The notes: a model not told the origin generated them from the sequence alone. A stretch of DNA of 64,000 bases from Roridomyces roridus (GCA_029378245.1 JARKIF010000144.1:16354-80353); one strand, 5' to 3'. Shown: positions 1 through 10,477, numbered from the stretch's first letter. A program made the numbers and translations.

Positions 1-2
1 TG

Positions 3-1152
3 GCTCTACAACGGGCTGGCATTATCGTGGATTCGGTGCAAGTCGGTCCCACTAGCGATCCTACGTTGCGCGCTATATCCGTTGCGACTGGTAGGCATGG
101 CGTTCTGTCGGGTGCTCTTGCTGACAAAATCACAGGAGGCTATCGATTCTCTCCCAATACCTCTCTCGGGGACGCACTCAGTATCTTCGTACGTGTCGAT
201 TCTTCCATAGAATTCAATATACTCATTGGAGTAGGACCTCGAAACCATGTTGTACTCTGCCGAACGTCCGCCTCGCGAAAACGAAGCGAAAGCCGAATTG
301 CTCTCATCCCGCGTTCCGCTGAGCTTTTATGCGAATAAGCACAGCTACCCCATCGACCCGATTACTGTCGACCGGTTCCCTCCCCGGGCGCTTCATCCAC
401 GGTTCAAACAGAGGGTCAAGGCGGCTGAGAAGGTTACTGGGAGGGTGGGTGGTAATGACCGTGTGAAGAAGATTATGCGCGAGGTGAGCTGCGTTTGGAT
501 GCCTGGTGTTAATGGCTCACGTTGCATTGAAGATCAAAGAGATGGTGGTGACACCTCATAAAAACATCGACCTCTACGTCGTCGATGGCGATATGTCGTT
601 CTTGAAAGCCGTTATTGAAGCACCGAACGGAATTGACTGCCCGTACAGTGGTGGCACTTTCCTTGTTACGTGCAACCTGCCAGCTGGATATCCGCGCGAC
701 GCTCCGGAGGTGCGATTTGTGACTACCATCATGCATCCGAACGTGAGTGGCTATCTATTTTTTGGGTCCACGGCAACTCAACCCAAATCAATACAGGTCT
801 CTAAACAAGGCAAAGTAAGTCGTCCCCCGCGTTTTTAAAGGCCGCGGTGACTCATTGACCGCAGGTTTGTATTGCGGAACTGGGGCGTTTGTGGCAACCC
901 GAAATTACTTTGAAGGAGATTTTCCGCCAGGTGTATGGAATTTTGCTGACGCCTGACCTTGAAAATCCGCTGGAGGTTCAGAATTCCTTGAAGTATTGTG
1001 CGTGCGCGGCTTCTGGGTATCGCTGCATTTGACTGACTCTTCGCAATTCGGCAGACGAGGACGATGGGTCGTATGCGATGGCGGTAGCGGAAGCTACCAA
1101 GCGGCATGCTTCGAAGAATCGAGCGCAGTGGAAGGAGGAATTAGATGGCTAA
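3..1152 (+). CDS. VWA domain - E2 ubiquitin-conjugating fusion protein, 3' part
   Basis: The gene enters from the left edge, so its 5' end is missing. Exons read 3-90, 136-188, 235-483, 533-742, 797-814, 865-997 and 1055-1152 (282 codons seen), with introns of 45-57 bp. The first 60 residues look like the end of a von Willebrand factor A domain (VDSVQVGPTSDPTLRAISVA, then a GGY turn). The C-terminal half is a UBC fold: a KEMVVTPHKNIDLYV start, YSGGTFLV, an APEVRF segment, the HPN motif, and the catalytic cysteine seven residues after HPN in KVCIAELGRLW. The expected role is E2 ubiquitin transfer, with the VWA part as a likely protein-binding module. One exon is only 18 nt, and the acceptor at 532 is AAG. 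Coding assignment is strong; the N-terminal architecture is unknown. Confidence 0.85.
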
Positions 1153-1655
1153 ATCCACTGTTGTAACCGTCGTTGTATTTACATGCTTGATCGTTTCATT
1201 CCAGCTGCAGCGCCCGGTCTTGATTCATATTGGAAGACGAGGTGTGTTATTTCTGGACTCGACCCTCAAGGCCTTGATGCCTTTAAGGAGCGGTGTTCCG
1301 AATTGCCTAGAAAGCAACACACGGTAGTCGGCTTGATTGAACCGTTCTGCCAAGAACGGACCAAGGTTCAAAAAAGATGGTACTAGTTGAATGCGCTTCA
1401 AATGTTGAATAGGCGGGTCACAGGATGTGGAAATAGCGGGGTAAAATCTTGAAAACATGGAGGAACGACTGCGGGGTATTTGCTCCGAGTCCGTGAACCT
1501 CATGGGCCGTTTCGGAATGTAAACGGAAAGAAGGCATGTATCACAATCCTTCCGCAAAGACCGGGGGCGGCCCGCGGAACACCGCGCGTCCTTTGGCGAG
1601 GCTCGACATAAAAGCCAGCATCTCTTTTTGAAGGAGTACTACCAAGTTTTCAAGA
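1153..1655. other. Intergenic, promoter side of NmrA copy 1
   Basis: No convincing gene. The last 60 bases hold the TATA-like core promoter of the downstream NmrA-like gene. Confidence 0.5.
1607..1616 (+). promoter_or_regulatory. TATA-like box, NmrA copy 1
   Basis: CATAAAAGCC lies 40-49 bp before the ATG at 1656. The paralogue has the near-identical CATAAAAAGCCAGCATCTC at 3833-3851, 28-46 bp before its ATG, so the element is conserved between the duplicates. Confidence 0.55.
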
Positions 1656-2984
1656 ATGCCCATCATCACAATTTTTACTGCGACGGGAACCCAGGGTGAG
1701 ATGTATGCACACCGAGAAGACCAGTTAGTTGTTAACAATCTTTTGTCAGGTTCATCCGTTCTTGAAGCCATCCTCGCTGACGGGAAATACACCCCACGCG
1801 CCGTCACCCGCAACGTCGACTCCGCCGCCTGCAAGGCGCTCATCGCTCGCGGCGTCGAGGTTGTCTCTGGTAATTTGTGGGACAAGGAGAGTGTGAAAAA
1901 GGCTCTTCGTGGGAGTGAGGCTGTCTGTATTCGGGGTGCGTGTTGCGCATGCAGTTTCTAAGTGCCTCAACTGATTTCGAATCATCGTTGCTACAGAACG
2001 TCAACTACTGGGATCCTGAAGTGCGGAATTCAACCGATCCGCAGGGCAAGGGCAAGATCGTGCAAGGCAAGAATCTCGTGGACGCCGCCAAGGAGGAAGG
2101 CGTCAAGTTTTTCATTTGGAGGTCTGTTGATTCGATTCCCGTTTGTGCGTACATCAACCAAAATCTTCTGCAGTACCCTTGAGAATGCAACAAAGGAATC
2201 AAATGGACTGTATACGCACGGTTATCATGTTGACAGTGAGGATTGTCGATCCTTCCATTCCACCACACAGTGATGATCTCTTTCTTTCTTTCCAGACAAG
2301 ACTGTGATAGAGGAATATCTCAAAGAATCCGGCGTCCCCTACACGTGTGTTGCCACGGGTTGGTTTGGGGAGAATCTCTGGAAGTGCATTTCAACTCTCC
2401 CCCCTCGTTTCCTTTTTGTTGGCTGATCGAATGAATCTATTCAGCTTAAACTCTCTAGAAAAGACAGAAACCGGCGACTACGTCATCCCAATCCCGAAGT
2501 TCGGTCCAGAGGACACTCAGAGCTCGACCTGGGTAGCGCATGACCTCGGGCAGGCAGCCGTCGCCTTGCTCAACAACTATACCAATCCGAACAAAGCCGT
2601 GTTGGGCAAGGTGTACCCCGTCATCACCATGAAGTTCAAGTATCCCGAGTTCGCTGCAGCCATTGCCACGGGTGGGTTCTTTCGGTTTTCCTGCATTGCT
2701 TGCGCTGAGTTGGTCTGAATCGCAGCTATCGGCAAGGAGGTCACGTTCGTCTCACCCCCCGAGTGCCGGGTGTGAGGAGCTCGATGAAATGGTACCTTGT
2801 AGTCTTCTCCAACCTGAAATCGCTCCTTTTGTTGACAAGTCGGGCAATGCAGTTCTCGTTCCAAACTAAAATCGGCTTGTACCGCCACACACCTTTCCCC
2901 AACCCGGACCTTGTGGCGCTGGGCGTCAAATTCGGGACAATGGAGGAGTTTATTCAGGCTGAGGTTGTACCCCGGTTCAAGTAA
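1656..2984 (+). pseudogene. NmrA-like NAD(P)-binding protein, copy 1, frameshifted
   Basis: Starts MPIITIFTATGTQG, the usual NmrA/SDR dinucleotide-binding N-terminus, and aligns throughout with the intact copy at 3879-5067. Exons that fit: 1656-1695, 1750-1922, 1997-2121, 2174-2235, 2296-2383, 2445-2671, 2726-2791, 2853-2984. Two breaks are visible. After GSEAV there are extra bases relative to copy 2, so the cognate donor is out of phase; only a GTCTGT donor at 1923 keeps frame. At 2755-2760 a run of six C replaces the five needed, shifting frame and giving a TGA at 2773-2775. It also has two introns (1696-1749, 2122-2173) absent from copy 2. A base-calling error in the C run would rescue the second defect. 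NmrA proteins act as redox-sensing regulators or NADPH-dependent reductases. Confidence 0.75.
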
Positions 2985-3023
2985 ATAAAATGACCGTAAT
3001 GGACCCCCATTAAATATTGATGC

Positions 3024-3164
3024 GCCTCTTTTCCGAGTCCATCTGATGCGCTCCATGAGTGCCGAAATGCCCGGTTTGATGGGAACGGTAGTGCGCAGCC
3101 AGTGGTTGAAATATTCCTCAAATACTGTGGTCTTCAACACCCAACTCGAAGTCCTCAGCAACTT
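3024..3164 (-). pseudogene. GT90/CAP10 glycosyltransferase fragment
   Basis: On the minus strand this codes for KTTVFEEYFNHWL followed by a VPIKP...LMERIRW stretch. It matches the GT90 gene at 28658-30560 (FKATLFEEYFNDWL, VPVKPDLSDLVERIRW). Only one internal piece is present, with no start or stop, directly after NmrA copy 1. It is a gene relic. Confidence 0.75.
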
Positions 3165-3878
3165 GTGAACGACTGAATGCGAGCGTAGACTCGGCACTTC
3201 GGCACCTCCTGGCTATGAAATCAACCCATGATAAGTTTCTTGAAGAGCGAGCTCGTGCAGCGACGATTGAGCTAAGGACCAGCTGGACCAGGAACAAGCC
3301 ACGTGCAGCGGGGCGGGGGCGGAGACGGAAGCGGAAGCGGCGGCGGCATATTAGCCAATCTCGATGTGATAGCAGCCGGATCACCACCTGACGTGATTAC
3401 CAGTCACGATTGGCGTGATTTCTGCGTCGGAATCACCTTTACTATTAGCCCCGGTAGGTAGCTCCTCCGCTGGAAACGAGCCATCCTACTCGTTGTACTA
3501 CTACTAGCACTTAATCATCACACCTGTGGCAACGCGGTCTGATTCCTATCTTGAAACGAGGTGCGTTATATGGAGACGCGGTGTTCCGGCAGACGGGGGC
3601 GAGAATATTAATGAATGTCGATGCAAACACTGACGTGATCGGCGCCGAATGAGATGGGCCTGGCTTCTCCCGTTAATTTGTATCCCCAGAGGTGCGCCGC
3701 GCGGTCAGGTCCGTGTTGCCCATTGAATGTGGTCGAACATGATCACCATCGGCACTGAGCGCCCCCGCTGAGACCGGGCAGCTGTCCAACGGAACACCGC
3801 CTCAAGAAGGTGTTGGGGAAGATAGCGCTCAGCATAAAAAGCCAGCATCTCGCTTACCGATGTCGCAATAACCACATC
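3165..3878. other. Intergenic between NmrA copies
   Basis: No gene recognised. The 3' end carries the TATA-like CATAAAAAGCCAGCATCTC at 3833-3851 that serves NmrA copy 2. Confidence 0.5.
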
Positions 3879-5067
3879 ATGCCCATCATCTCCATCTTCA
3901 CTGCAACGGGAACTCAGGGCTCGTCCGTCCTCGACGCTGTCCTCGCTGACGGGAAATATACCCCGCGCGCTATCACGCGTAACGTTGATTCCGCGGCCAG
4001 CCAGGCCCTCATCGCTCGCGGCGTCGAGGTCGTCGCGGGGAACCTGTGGGACAAGGAGAGTGTGAAGAAGGCTATTCGTGGGAGCGAGGCTGTGTTTGGG
4101 GTGCGTCTTGCAGCTGGTCTTTTGTCTTTCTTGGACTGATTTATGCGGGCGATTCAGAATGTCAACTTCTGGGATCCTGAAATCTACAATCCCGACGATT
4201 CGCAAGGCAAGGGCGAGCTCGTGCAAGGCAAAAATCTTGTCGACGCCGCCAAGGAGGAGGGCATCAAGTTTTTCATCTGGAGTACCCTCCCGAATGCCAC
4301 CAAGGAGTCCAAGGGGTTGTACACGCACATCTATCACGTTGACAGTGCGCAAATTCTCTCTTGCTGGAGACCACTCGCTCACTCATTTTTCTTTGCAGAC
4401 AAGGCAGTGACCGAACAGTATCTCAAAGAATCCGGCATCCCCTACGCATGTTTGTCGACTGGCTGGTTCTTGGAGAATCTGTGGAAGTGCGTGCCTTCTT
4501 CTCCTCTATTGACTACGTGAATGAACGAATGCACTCCAGAATCGGATCCCTCACAAAGACGGAAACCGGCAACTACATCGTCCCAATCCCCAAATACGGT
4601 CCCGAGGACCACCAAAGCGCCACCTGGGTAGCGCACGAACTCGGGCAGGCAGCCGTCGCCTTGCTCAAAAACTACGCCGACCCGAGTAAGGGCGTGTTGG
4701 GTAAGACGTACCCTGTGATTACCGCCAAGTTCACGTATCCCGAGTTCACTGCCGCTATCTCCAAGGGTGAGTTCAAGGTTCGATTCCACTGCTTGTAGTT
4801 GACGCCGAGCTTGCAGCGATTGGGAAGGAGGTGACGTTCATCTCACCTCCGACTGCGGGGGCGGAGGAGCTCGATGAGATGGTGTGTTGCGTCCTTCTCT
4901 CCATAATCGTTCCTTTGCTGACAAGTTGGTCGTAGTTCTTGTACCAGGCGAAGATTGGAATGTACAACGACACACCCATCCCGAACCCCGACCTCGTTGC
5001 GCTTGGCGTCAAATTCGGGACGCTGGAAGAATTCATTCAGGCGGAGGTTGTGCATCGGTTCAAGTAA
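3879..5067 (+). CDS. NmrA-like family protein, copy 2 (intact)
   Basis: Exons 3879-4100, 4158-4344, 4399-4486, 4540-4766, 4817-4881 and 4948-5067 give 302 residues, the usual NmrA-like size. Landmarks are the N-terminal dinucleotide-binding segment MPIISIFTATGTQG, then RNVDSAASQALIARGVEVV, FWDPE, GKNLVDAAKEEGIKFFIW, TGWFLENLW and a C-terminal VKFGTLEEFIQAEV. The ATG at 3810 is in frame upstream, but 3879 matches the family start and follows the TATA box. The family consists of atypical short-chain dehydrogenases that bind NAD(P) and act as redox-responsive regulators or reductases in the cytosol. It forms a tandem pair with the broken copy at 1656. Confidence 0.88.
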
Positions 5068-5288
5068 ATATGTATGTAGTTGGGTTCGCCAAAATAGAAT
5101 CATTGAAAGTCCCGCCGCTCCGCCTCAGGCCTCAGTGGTTAAGAAAATCAATAACCAAAAGATCCGCTCAGTTTCTCCAGTTTCTGGGGAAAAGTTGACC
5201 GCAGCGTGTTGCCTAGGTCCAATCGGTGAGAAGCGGGCGATGTTGAGCGACGATGCACCTAGTGTTTTCTGTTGATTTTCCCCCCGCG

Positions 5289-5746
5289 TTAGTCGGATGA
5301 TGAACCTGCGAAAACAAGTGATTTACCAGCCAGACGCCGTGTTCGCGTGTTCGACGGAAAGAAAAGGTAGCATATCTTGCCGTCATCGTCTTGGGCGTAT
5401 CGCACAAGGTAGGGTGATCCAGCCCAGGTCCATAGGCGGCACTTTCTGCCTATCGACGCTCAAAGCTCAGACTCGCTCCCAATTCTATAATATCAGGGAC
5501 ACACCTGTTCAGCTCGTGCCTTGCCTCCAATTCCTTCCAGGGGCGTTCGTCTCCGTCGATAGCGAACGTCTTGGAAGCCCAATTAATCGTAGCGACCGAG
5601 CCCGCCCGCGGGTCAGAAACCTCAGTCAACGTCCGGGTGAACCTCCGCTGAGGCTTTGTGCCTGTGGTTATCGTGTACTGTATGGTTCCATCCGGTGCGG
5701 TGATGGCGCTGTTTAGAAAGTCTTTCTCTTGGAATCGTAATGAGAT
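5289..5746 (-). pseudogene. DUF6593 protein, copy I, start codon deleted
   Basis: Reads ISLRFQEKDFLNSAITAPDG, then TINWASKTFAIDGDERPW, intron, RKCRLWTWAGSPYLVRYAQD, to a TAA at 5291-5289. Coding pieces are 5746-5505 and 5445-5289. It parallels copy II, but the 12 bases that in copy II hold the ATG and codons 2-4 are missing between two AT dinucleotides, and no other in-frame ATG precedes the coding region. The C-terminus also falls into another frame than copy II. DUF6593 proteins are an expanded, functionally unknown Agaricomycete family. Confidence 0.6.
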
Positions 5747-6058
5747 GGGGGATGTGAGAGTAGAGATACCGACTTGTACAACGACGATAACCGGTCACTA
5801 TTGCCCACGCAAAGCTATGTACTTTAGTTCAAATCAAATAGACCAAAGAAGTGGGTTCCTCCGTGTGTGAATATAAAGCCTTTTGTCAGAGCTAGTCACA
5901 GCGCGAGGACGACTCGCTGGTCAGGAGAGCAAGTAGAAAGCTGATAGTGCTGCGTTCGACCAGTTTAGGCATTCTGTATGATATTGAGAAAGGGCAGAAC
6001 GCCAAGGCCAGGGAATATGAACATACGTCGCGCCGCTTCGCCTCGGCGGTCAAGAAAA

Positions 6059-6721
6059 TCAATAACCAAAAGATCCGCTCAGTTTCTCACGGTTTCTGGC
6101 AAAAAGGTGACAGCAGCATGTTCCGTAGATCGAAAAAGATGCTCCATAGTTGGGGAGAAGCGGGCGAGGTTGAGCGACGATACCTCTGATGTTTCCTGTG
6201 AAGATTTTCCCATGAGCGAGATGAATCATGACACCGGCGAAAGTATGTACACTTGCTAGCCCCGCGCCGTCTTTGCGTGTTCCTTGTCCTTGGACAATGT
6301 ACCGCATCTTGCCGTCGTCGTCATCGTCTGGGGCGTATCGCACAGTGTAGCGTGATCCAGCCCAGGTCCACACGCGGCACTTTCTGTATGCATTACATAC
6401 CGAGGCTCCAAGTTCAGAGCTCCGGATACTCGCAAGAAATGAACGACACACGTACATGTCCGACCAGAAACTTCTAGCCTCCGGCGTGCCCTTCAAATCC
6501 GCCCAGGGGCGCTCGTCTCCCTCGATGCTAAATGTCTTGGAAACCCAATTAATGGTAGCGACCAAGCCCGCCCGCGTGCCGGAAACCTCGGTCAATGTAC
6601 GAGTTGAAGTCCAGCCCTTTGTCGCTGTGGTTATCGTGTACTGTATGGTTCCATCCGGTGCGGTGATGGCGCTATTGAGAAAGTCTCTCTCCTGGAATCG
6701 TAATGAGATGGCGCAAGACAT
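6059..6721 (-). CDS. DUF6593-like protein, copy II
   Basis: Exons 6721-6456 and 6383-6059 give 196 residues. The order of landmarks fits the family: MSCAISLRFQERDFLNSAIT, a YTITTAT strand, VATINWVSKTFSIEGDERPW, then after the intron KCRVWTWAGSRYTVRYAPDD. The start matches the conserved flank of copies I and III. The last 60 residues after the VRYAPDDDDDGKMRY segment are less family-like, so a further intron or a shorter real end is possible. Function is unknown; such proteins are small and probably intracellular. It is the only one of three neighbouring copies that still looks intact. Confidence 0.55.
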   Translation of the reverse strand: MSCAISLRFQERDFLNSAITAPDGTIQYTITTATKGWTSTRTLTEVSGTRAGLVATINWVSKTFSIEGDERPWADLKGTPEARSFWSDMYVCRSFLASIRSSELGASVCNAYRKCRVWTWAGSRYTVRYAPDDDDDGKMRYIVQGQGTRKDGAGLASVHTFAGVMIHLAHGKIFTGNIRGIVAQPRPLLPNYGASFSIYGTCCCHLFARNREKLSGSFGY

Positions 6722-6800
6722 GGGGGATGTGAGAGTAGGGATACCGACTTGCCCATCGAATTTGTAGTACTATAGCAAGCACGGTTGTATTTGCTGGTGA

Positions 6801-6826
6801 GTGGAATCTACAACGCCCGAGCGTCG
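6801..6826 (-). promoter_or_regulatory. Conserved upstream element of DUF6593 copy II
   Basis: A 26-bp stretch containing CAACGCCCGAGCGTCG about 80 bp upstream of the copy II ATG. The same element sits about 104 bp upstream of copy III, with one transition inside the shared part. Confidence 0.4.
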
Positions 6827-6993
6827 ACGCGGGTATCCAATGCGTACCCAGACAAAATCATAACAGACCCAATGTTTCATGCCAAAGATATGGACGCCAC
6901 ATATGGCACACGCATGGAAATGAAGCACCGGGGGTGCCAGGAGGGTTACGGTCCAACGGAGATAACCGCGTTGTTACTATTGCAACCCAGCAC

Positions 6994-7131
6994 TCAATAG
7001 CGCCGGACGAAAGGCTTCCCAGCCATGAGAGGATAGTCGTATCCCATGACGGTGGCCAGCGCAGATGCAGCGGTGATGGTACGGTTGAGAAGGTTTTTCT
7101 GTTGGAATTGGAATGAGATGGCAAAATACAT
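6994..7131 (-). pseudogene. DUF6593 copy III, truncated to N-terminus
   Basis: MYFAISFQFQQKNLLNRTIT matches the first 20 residues of copy II, then similarity ends and a TGA closes at 6994, giving 45 codons. A further partial copy of its internal sequence, sharing TAGCGCC and GAGGCATCCCAGCCA-like blocks, lies at about 7519-7600. Confidence 0.5.
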
Positions 7132-7637
7132 GGCGGGATGCAAGAGAAGGAATACCGAATCTCCGAGATGTATAATAGTAGCAAAGACGGTCGGAACTGT
7201 TGCTAGGTGGGAGGGAGTACTGTGTTAGGGAGTGAGTGGAATTTACAACGCCCGAGCGTCGGCGGCGCAAGTCGATTCGGCGAGGGAATTGAGCTCATTC
7301 TGCCTCTGGATACACCGAATGACTGCAAGTGACGCATGCATCGATCCAGAAGTGCAGGAAACCCAAGGGTTCTGGCTGCTAGGAAATATTGCACATAGGA
7401 GTGCCGAGATGTCAGGATGGATGGTGCTCTCGGTAAAGAGGAAGGCCTCGGCACTCAAACAGGTAGGGATCCCTCGAGCTGGATTGAAGAGACAAGGCTG
7501 CGGTCCAGAAAGCGGGAAGTATAGCGCCAGACACGGACGAGAGGCATCCCAGCCACATGAAGATATTAGTATCGCATGACGATAGAGGGGCAGATGCAGG
7601 TCAACTCGTTGCCTTGAGTTTACATACAGCATACACA
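7132..7637. other. Intergenic with repeated DUF6593 flank
   Basis: Contains the conserved upstream element of copy III (7235-7260) and a second partial copy of the copy III body at 7519-7600. No separate gene is supported. Confidence 0.45.
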
Positions 7638-8899
7638 CTACATGACCATCCCGGGCTCCAGCTCGCCCAGGAGCATAGTCCCGTCCTTGCTCGACGTCAG
7701 TACTACAAATCAAGCAGTCAGCACTCAAAGAACGAGCCATAAGAAAGAAAAAGCACGCACTAATCGGCTCCTTGGGATGGAAATCCACCGACGTAACAGT
7801 CCCCTTGTGGCCCGGCAACTTGTACACCACCCGCCCGCTCTCTACATCCCAAATACATACCATCCGATCCGCACCGCCCACAGCGACCCGTGCGCCCCCG
7901 TCGTTCCTACTCCACGCAGCGCGAAGGAGGGTGTGCTCAAAGCCCGCTGGAGCGCCCGTGAGGGTACGGTGAATGCGTGTCGGCGATGGGGCGAAGGGGC
8001 GGACATCGTGGATGAGCGTCACGCTGCTGAACGAGGGCGAGAGGAGGAATGAGCCATTGGGGGAGAGCGACAGCGAAGTAGGAGTGTCCGTGTGGCCCGT
8101 CAGCGTCGACAATTGAGTCCCCTTGCGGAGATCGTAGATGTGAATCTCGTTGTCGAGAGCTGCGGCGTAGACACTGGCACCGTCTGCACTCCAGCAGACC
8201 GCAGTCACGGGGCATCCCACCTCAAATTCAGCTATATGGTTCTTCCCACCGTCCTCGCCACCATCCCAGACACGTACCGTGCCGTCGTCGGACCCCGTCA
8301 CGACGAGCTCCGTCCCGCTACCCCCTGCCATCGTCCTGTCGACGCTATTGATGATCTCACGGTGCGCACGGATCTTGCGTACGCGCTGCCCCGTGGTGAC
8401 GTCCAGCGTGAGGAGCGTGTGGTCGGCGGAGACAGTGTAGAGCTGCGGCGAGCAGAGGGACCATTGGAGGTCGAGGATCGGCGCTTTTGTGAGGCTCGAG
8501 AGGAGCCCGTAGTTGGTATTCGGGGGGTACGTCCGCCAGAGGGCTGTGTCATGTTAGTTGGATAGGAAAGAGTGAAGGGGACGGCGACGCACAGACACTC
8601 CGATCCGCCGAGCACGCAGCGACATTTTGACCCGTCGGATCGAACCGACAGCTGAGGATCTCGTTCTACCCTCCTCTTTAGTGGACATGTCATGGTATAC
8701 AACGACGAGCACGCACGGAGTGGGCGCCAGCGAGACTGACAATGGGCGCTTCGAGATTGCTGGTGCGCTGGACGGTGCGGATGAGGCCCTTGCTCTTGTC
8801 TCCGCTCGAGGAAATGGCAATCTGGTTGGACGGCGGCGGCGTCGCCTTGGCGCGTTTGATGACGGTCCCGCCAGAGGGCGAGCCTGGTCGTTTGGACAT
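7638..8899 (-). CDS. SNRNP40: WD40 protein, U5 snRNP 40 kDa subunit-like
   Basis: Exons 8899-8717, 8665-8593, 8543-7761 and 7702-7638 give 367 residues. It has a basic N-terminus MSKRPGSPSGGTVIKRAKA followed by seven WD40-type repeats, with clear units VTGSDDGTVRVWDGGED, LDNEIHIYDLRKGTQLSTL, GGADRMVCIWDVESGRVVY and a final SSKDGTMLLGELE. The DVRPFAP and YKLPGHKGTV...VDFHP segments, and the overall order, are those of the SNRNP40/U5-40K family, a scaffold in the spliceosomal U5 particle and tri-snRNP (nuclear). A telomere-like GGTTAGGGTTAGG lies just upstream of the ATG. A deleted copy of this gene lies at 14558-14930. Confidence 0.88.
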
Positions 8900-9652
8900 G
8901 GCGCGGAGGAAGAGGAAGAAACGGTGGGTTAGGGTTAGGTCAATACAGGGCCAAACAACGTCACGACTTGTCAGCAAACCATCACCACCGCATCCTCGGC
9001 CGTCCTCAGTGTTCAAGGGAAGCCTCAATGCCTTGAAATTTCTGGTCAAACTCTTGCCTTTGACTCGTCAGCTTCCTCCCCAGCCAGTTGGAACCAGGTG
9101 CGGGGGCTGATTGGGGGCTGATCTCTCTCGTGGCGCTTGCTAACGGAATGAAAGCATCCTTGGCCAGCTCAGCTCGGCTCAATAGAATATGTTTCTGGCT
9201 GGGTCTTCGGAAATTGGAATAGGGCAAGACCATTTTTTTCGGAGTAACACCGTGACTTCAAAGTTTCGTGACGGGTGTTACCAGCCACGCATGTGAACCT
9301 CGTTCATACACAAACAAAGGTGTAACTTACGTCAAGGGTTCCGATCCCCAAGGATCGTTATAAGAGTACCCTCGTTTCCTTTCTTCATGTGTCCGCATTC
9401 TTCAAGGCTGACGGTTGTTCTGTTCTACAGCTGTCCAAGATGACTATCGATTGGGTACGGGGATAACCTAAACCCATTCATCAAGGCCTCACGGAGGGTT
9501 CGTAGTGCAGAGCCGGGGTTCGACTCCCGATTCCGGATGGTTCTTGGTGGCGGAGAGTTTTCCCTCGCTTCACCTGTGGCAATAATCTTGATTTGCAGGC
9601 AGTGCCTCGATGCCCTAAGGACGGCGTATCTCTTTCTGAATGTTATCTAACC
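8900..9652. other. Intergenic
   Basis: The first ~100 bp are shared with 14931-15022. A tRNA T-arm-like GGTTCGACTCCCG occurs at 9518-9530, but no cloverleaf could be built around it. No gene is supported. Confidence 0.45.
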
Positions 9653-9735
9653 GGCGTCCATCGCGTATCGGCACTTGTACGTGTCATATCTTCCCTCGGC
9701 TTGGGCAACTCGGTGATATTGTAGTCGGCCCAGAC
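9653..9735 (-). pseudogene. GT90/CAP10 fragment at a chimeric junction
   Basis: About 80 bp collinear with 28987-29064 of the GT90 gene, including TCGGTGATATTGTAGTCGGC. It ends at a GCCCA microhomology where metacaspase sequence begins. At the codon where the large GT90 gene has TGA, this relic has CGA (YKCRYAMD). Confidence 0.8.
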
Positions 9736-10172
9736 GGGCGCGCAATGCGGCATAGACGGACGTGATCTCGCTTTCGGTGTGCAAGGACGGGCAGACGAGC
9801 GCGGATAGCTTTGCGGACGGGGTTGCCGCTGGTGCGGCGATTCATGTAAGTTTTTGTCTTCTTGCGTTGAAGTGACTGAGATTGGGATAGGCGCTGATCA
9901 ACGTTCTCGGTGCGTTTCTGGCAGTCTGCTTCATTTCCCCGATGGACTCTGATTCCGTGCATTGGCAGAAATGTATCCGAAATCGTACCGCGAGCTGATG
10001 TACACAACCTACGGTGTGTGCTTCACTTCTTCCCTCTCCCTTCTAATCATGCCGCAGACAGAGTGAGCCTCCGACGGAGGTACACGCAAAGGCCGCAGTT
10101 GGCCCCTGGGCAGTTCACATCCAATTGTATGGTTTCCTTTGTGTGTGCTCACCCTATGCTTAAGAATTCATG
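9731..10172 (+). pseudogene. Metacaspase 3'-end relic (block A)
   Basis: Collinear with exons 12-15 of the intact metacaspase at 49839-51642: DVISLSVCKDGQTSADSF, then ADGVAAGAAIH, a spliceable ALINVL exon, MYPKSYRELM and YTQRPQL. The catalytic His and Cys regions and the whole 5' half are absent. The sequence continues collinearly into the flank of the DUF6535 gene, as it does in block B. Confidence 0.85.
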
Positions 10173-10477
10173 ATTGGCTGGGATACCTCGCTCAGGTGAA
10201 TCAGAAGCCCTTGATCAGCGCCCAAGGTTTGTTCTGATCGCAATAAGTTCGGCATCCCACGCTGATAACGATCCTTGCCATGAGAAGTTGGTTTGTGTAC
10301 CTAGTAGGGTCGGCACAAGAGAGTTAAAAGACATAAGCCCAGGATATGGCTCTTTCTTGTTAATCTTCTGAGCAGCCGATGAGAGATAATCAACCACCGT
10401 TGGGCGGCTGAATTTCCAAATATATCCTTGACATGTGGAAAGATGGTAACTCATCACGGGAGACGCCACACCTGACA

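Larger units (their letters stand above)
5089..6800. repeat. Tandem segmental duplication carrying DUF6593 copies
   Basis: About 5089-5800 and 6020-6770 are diverged copies of one unit. Shared landmarks include AAGAAAATCAATAACCAAAA (5142 and 6053), the DUF6593 coding region, and its start-proximal flank ending GGGGGATGTGAGAGTAG. Confidence 0.7.

Noticed and set aside
8936..8948. Internal telomere sequence (GGTTAGGGTTAGG)
   Set aside because: Only about two units, located in the 5' flank of a gene and simply duplicated with it at 14953.
9467..9540. tRNA gene ending in GGTTCGACTCCCG...
   Set aside because: Only the T-loop is convincing; the acceptor ends do not pair.
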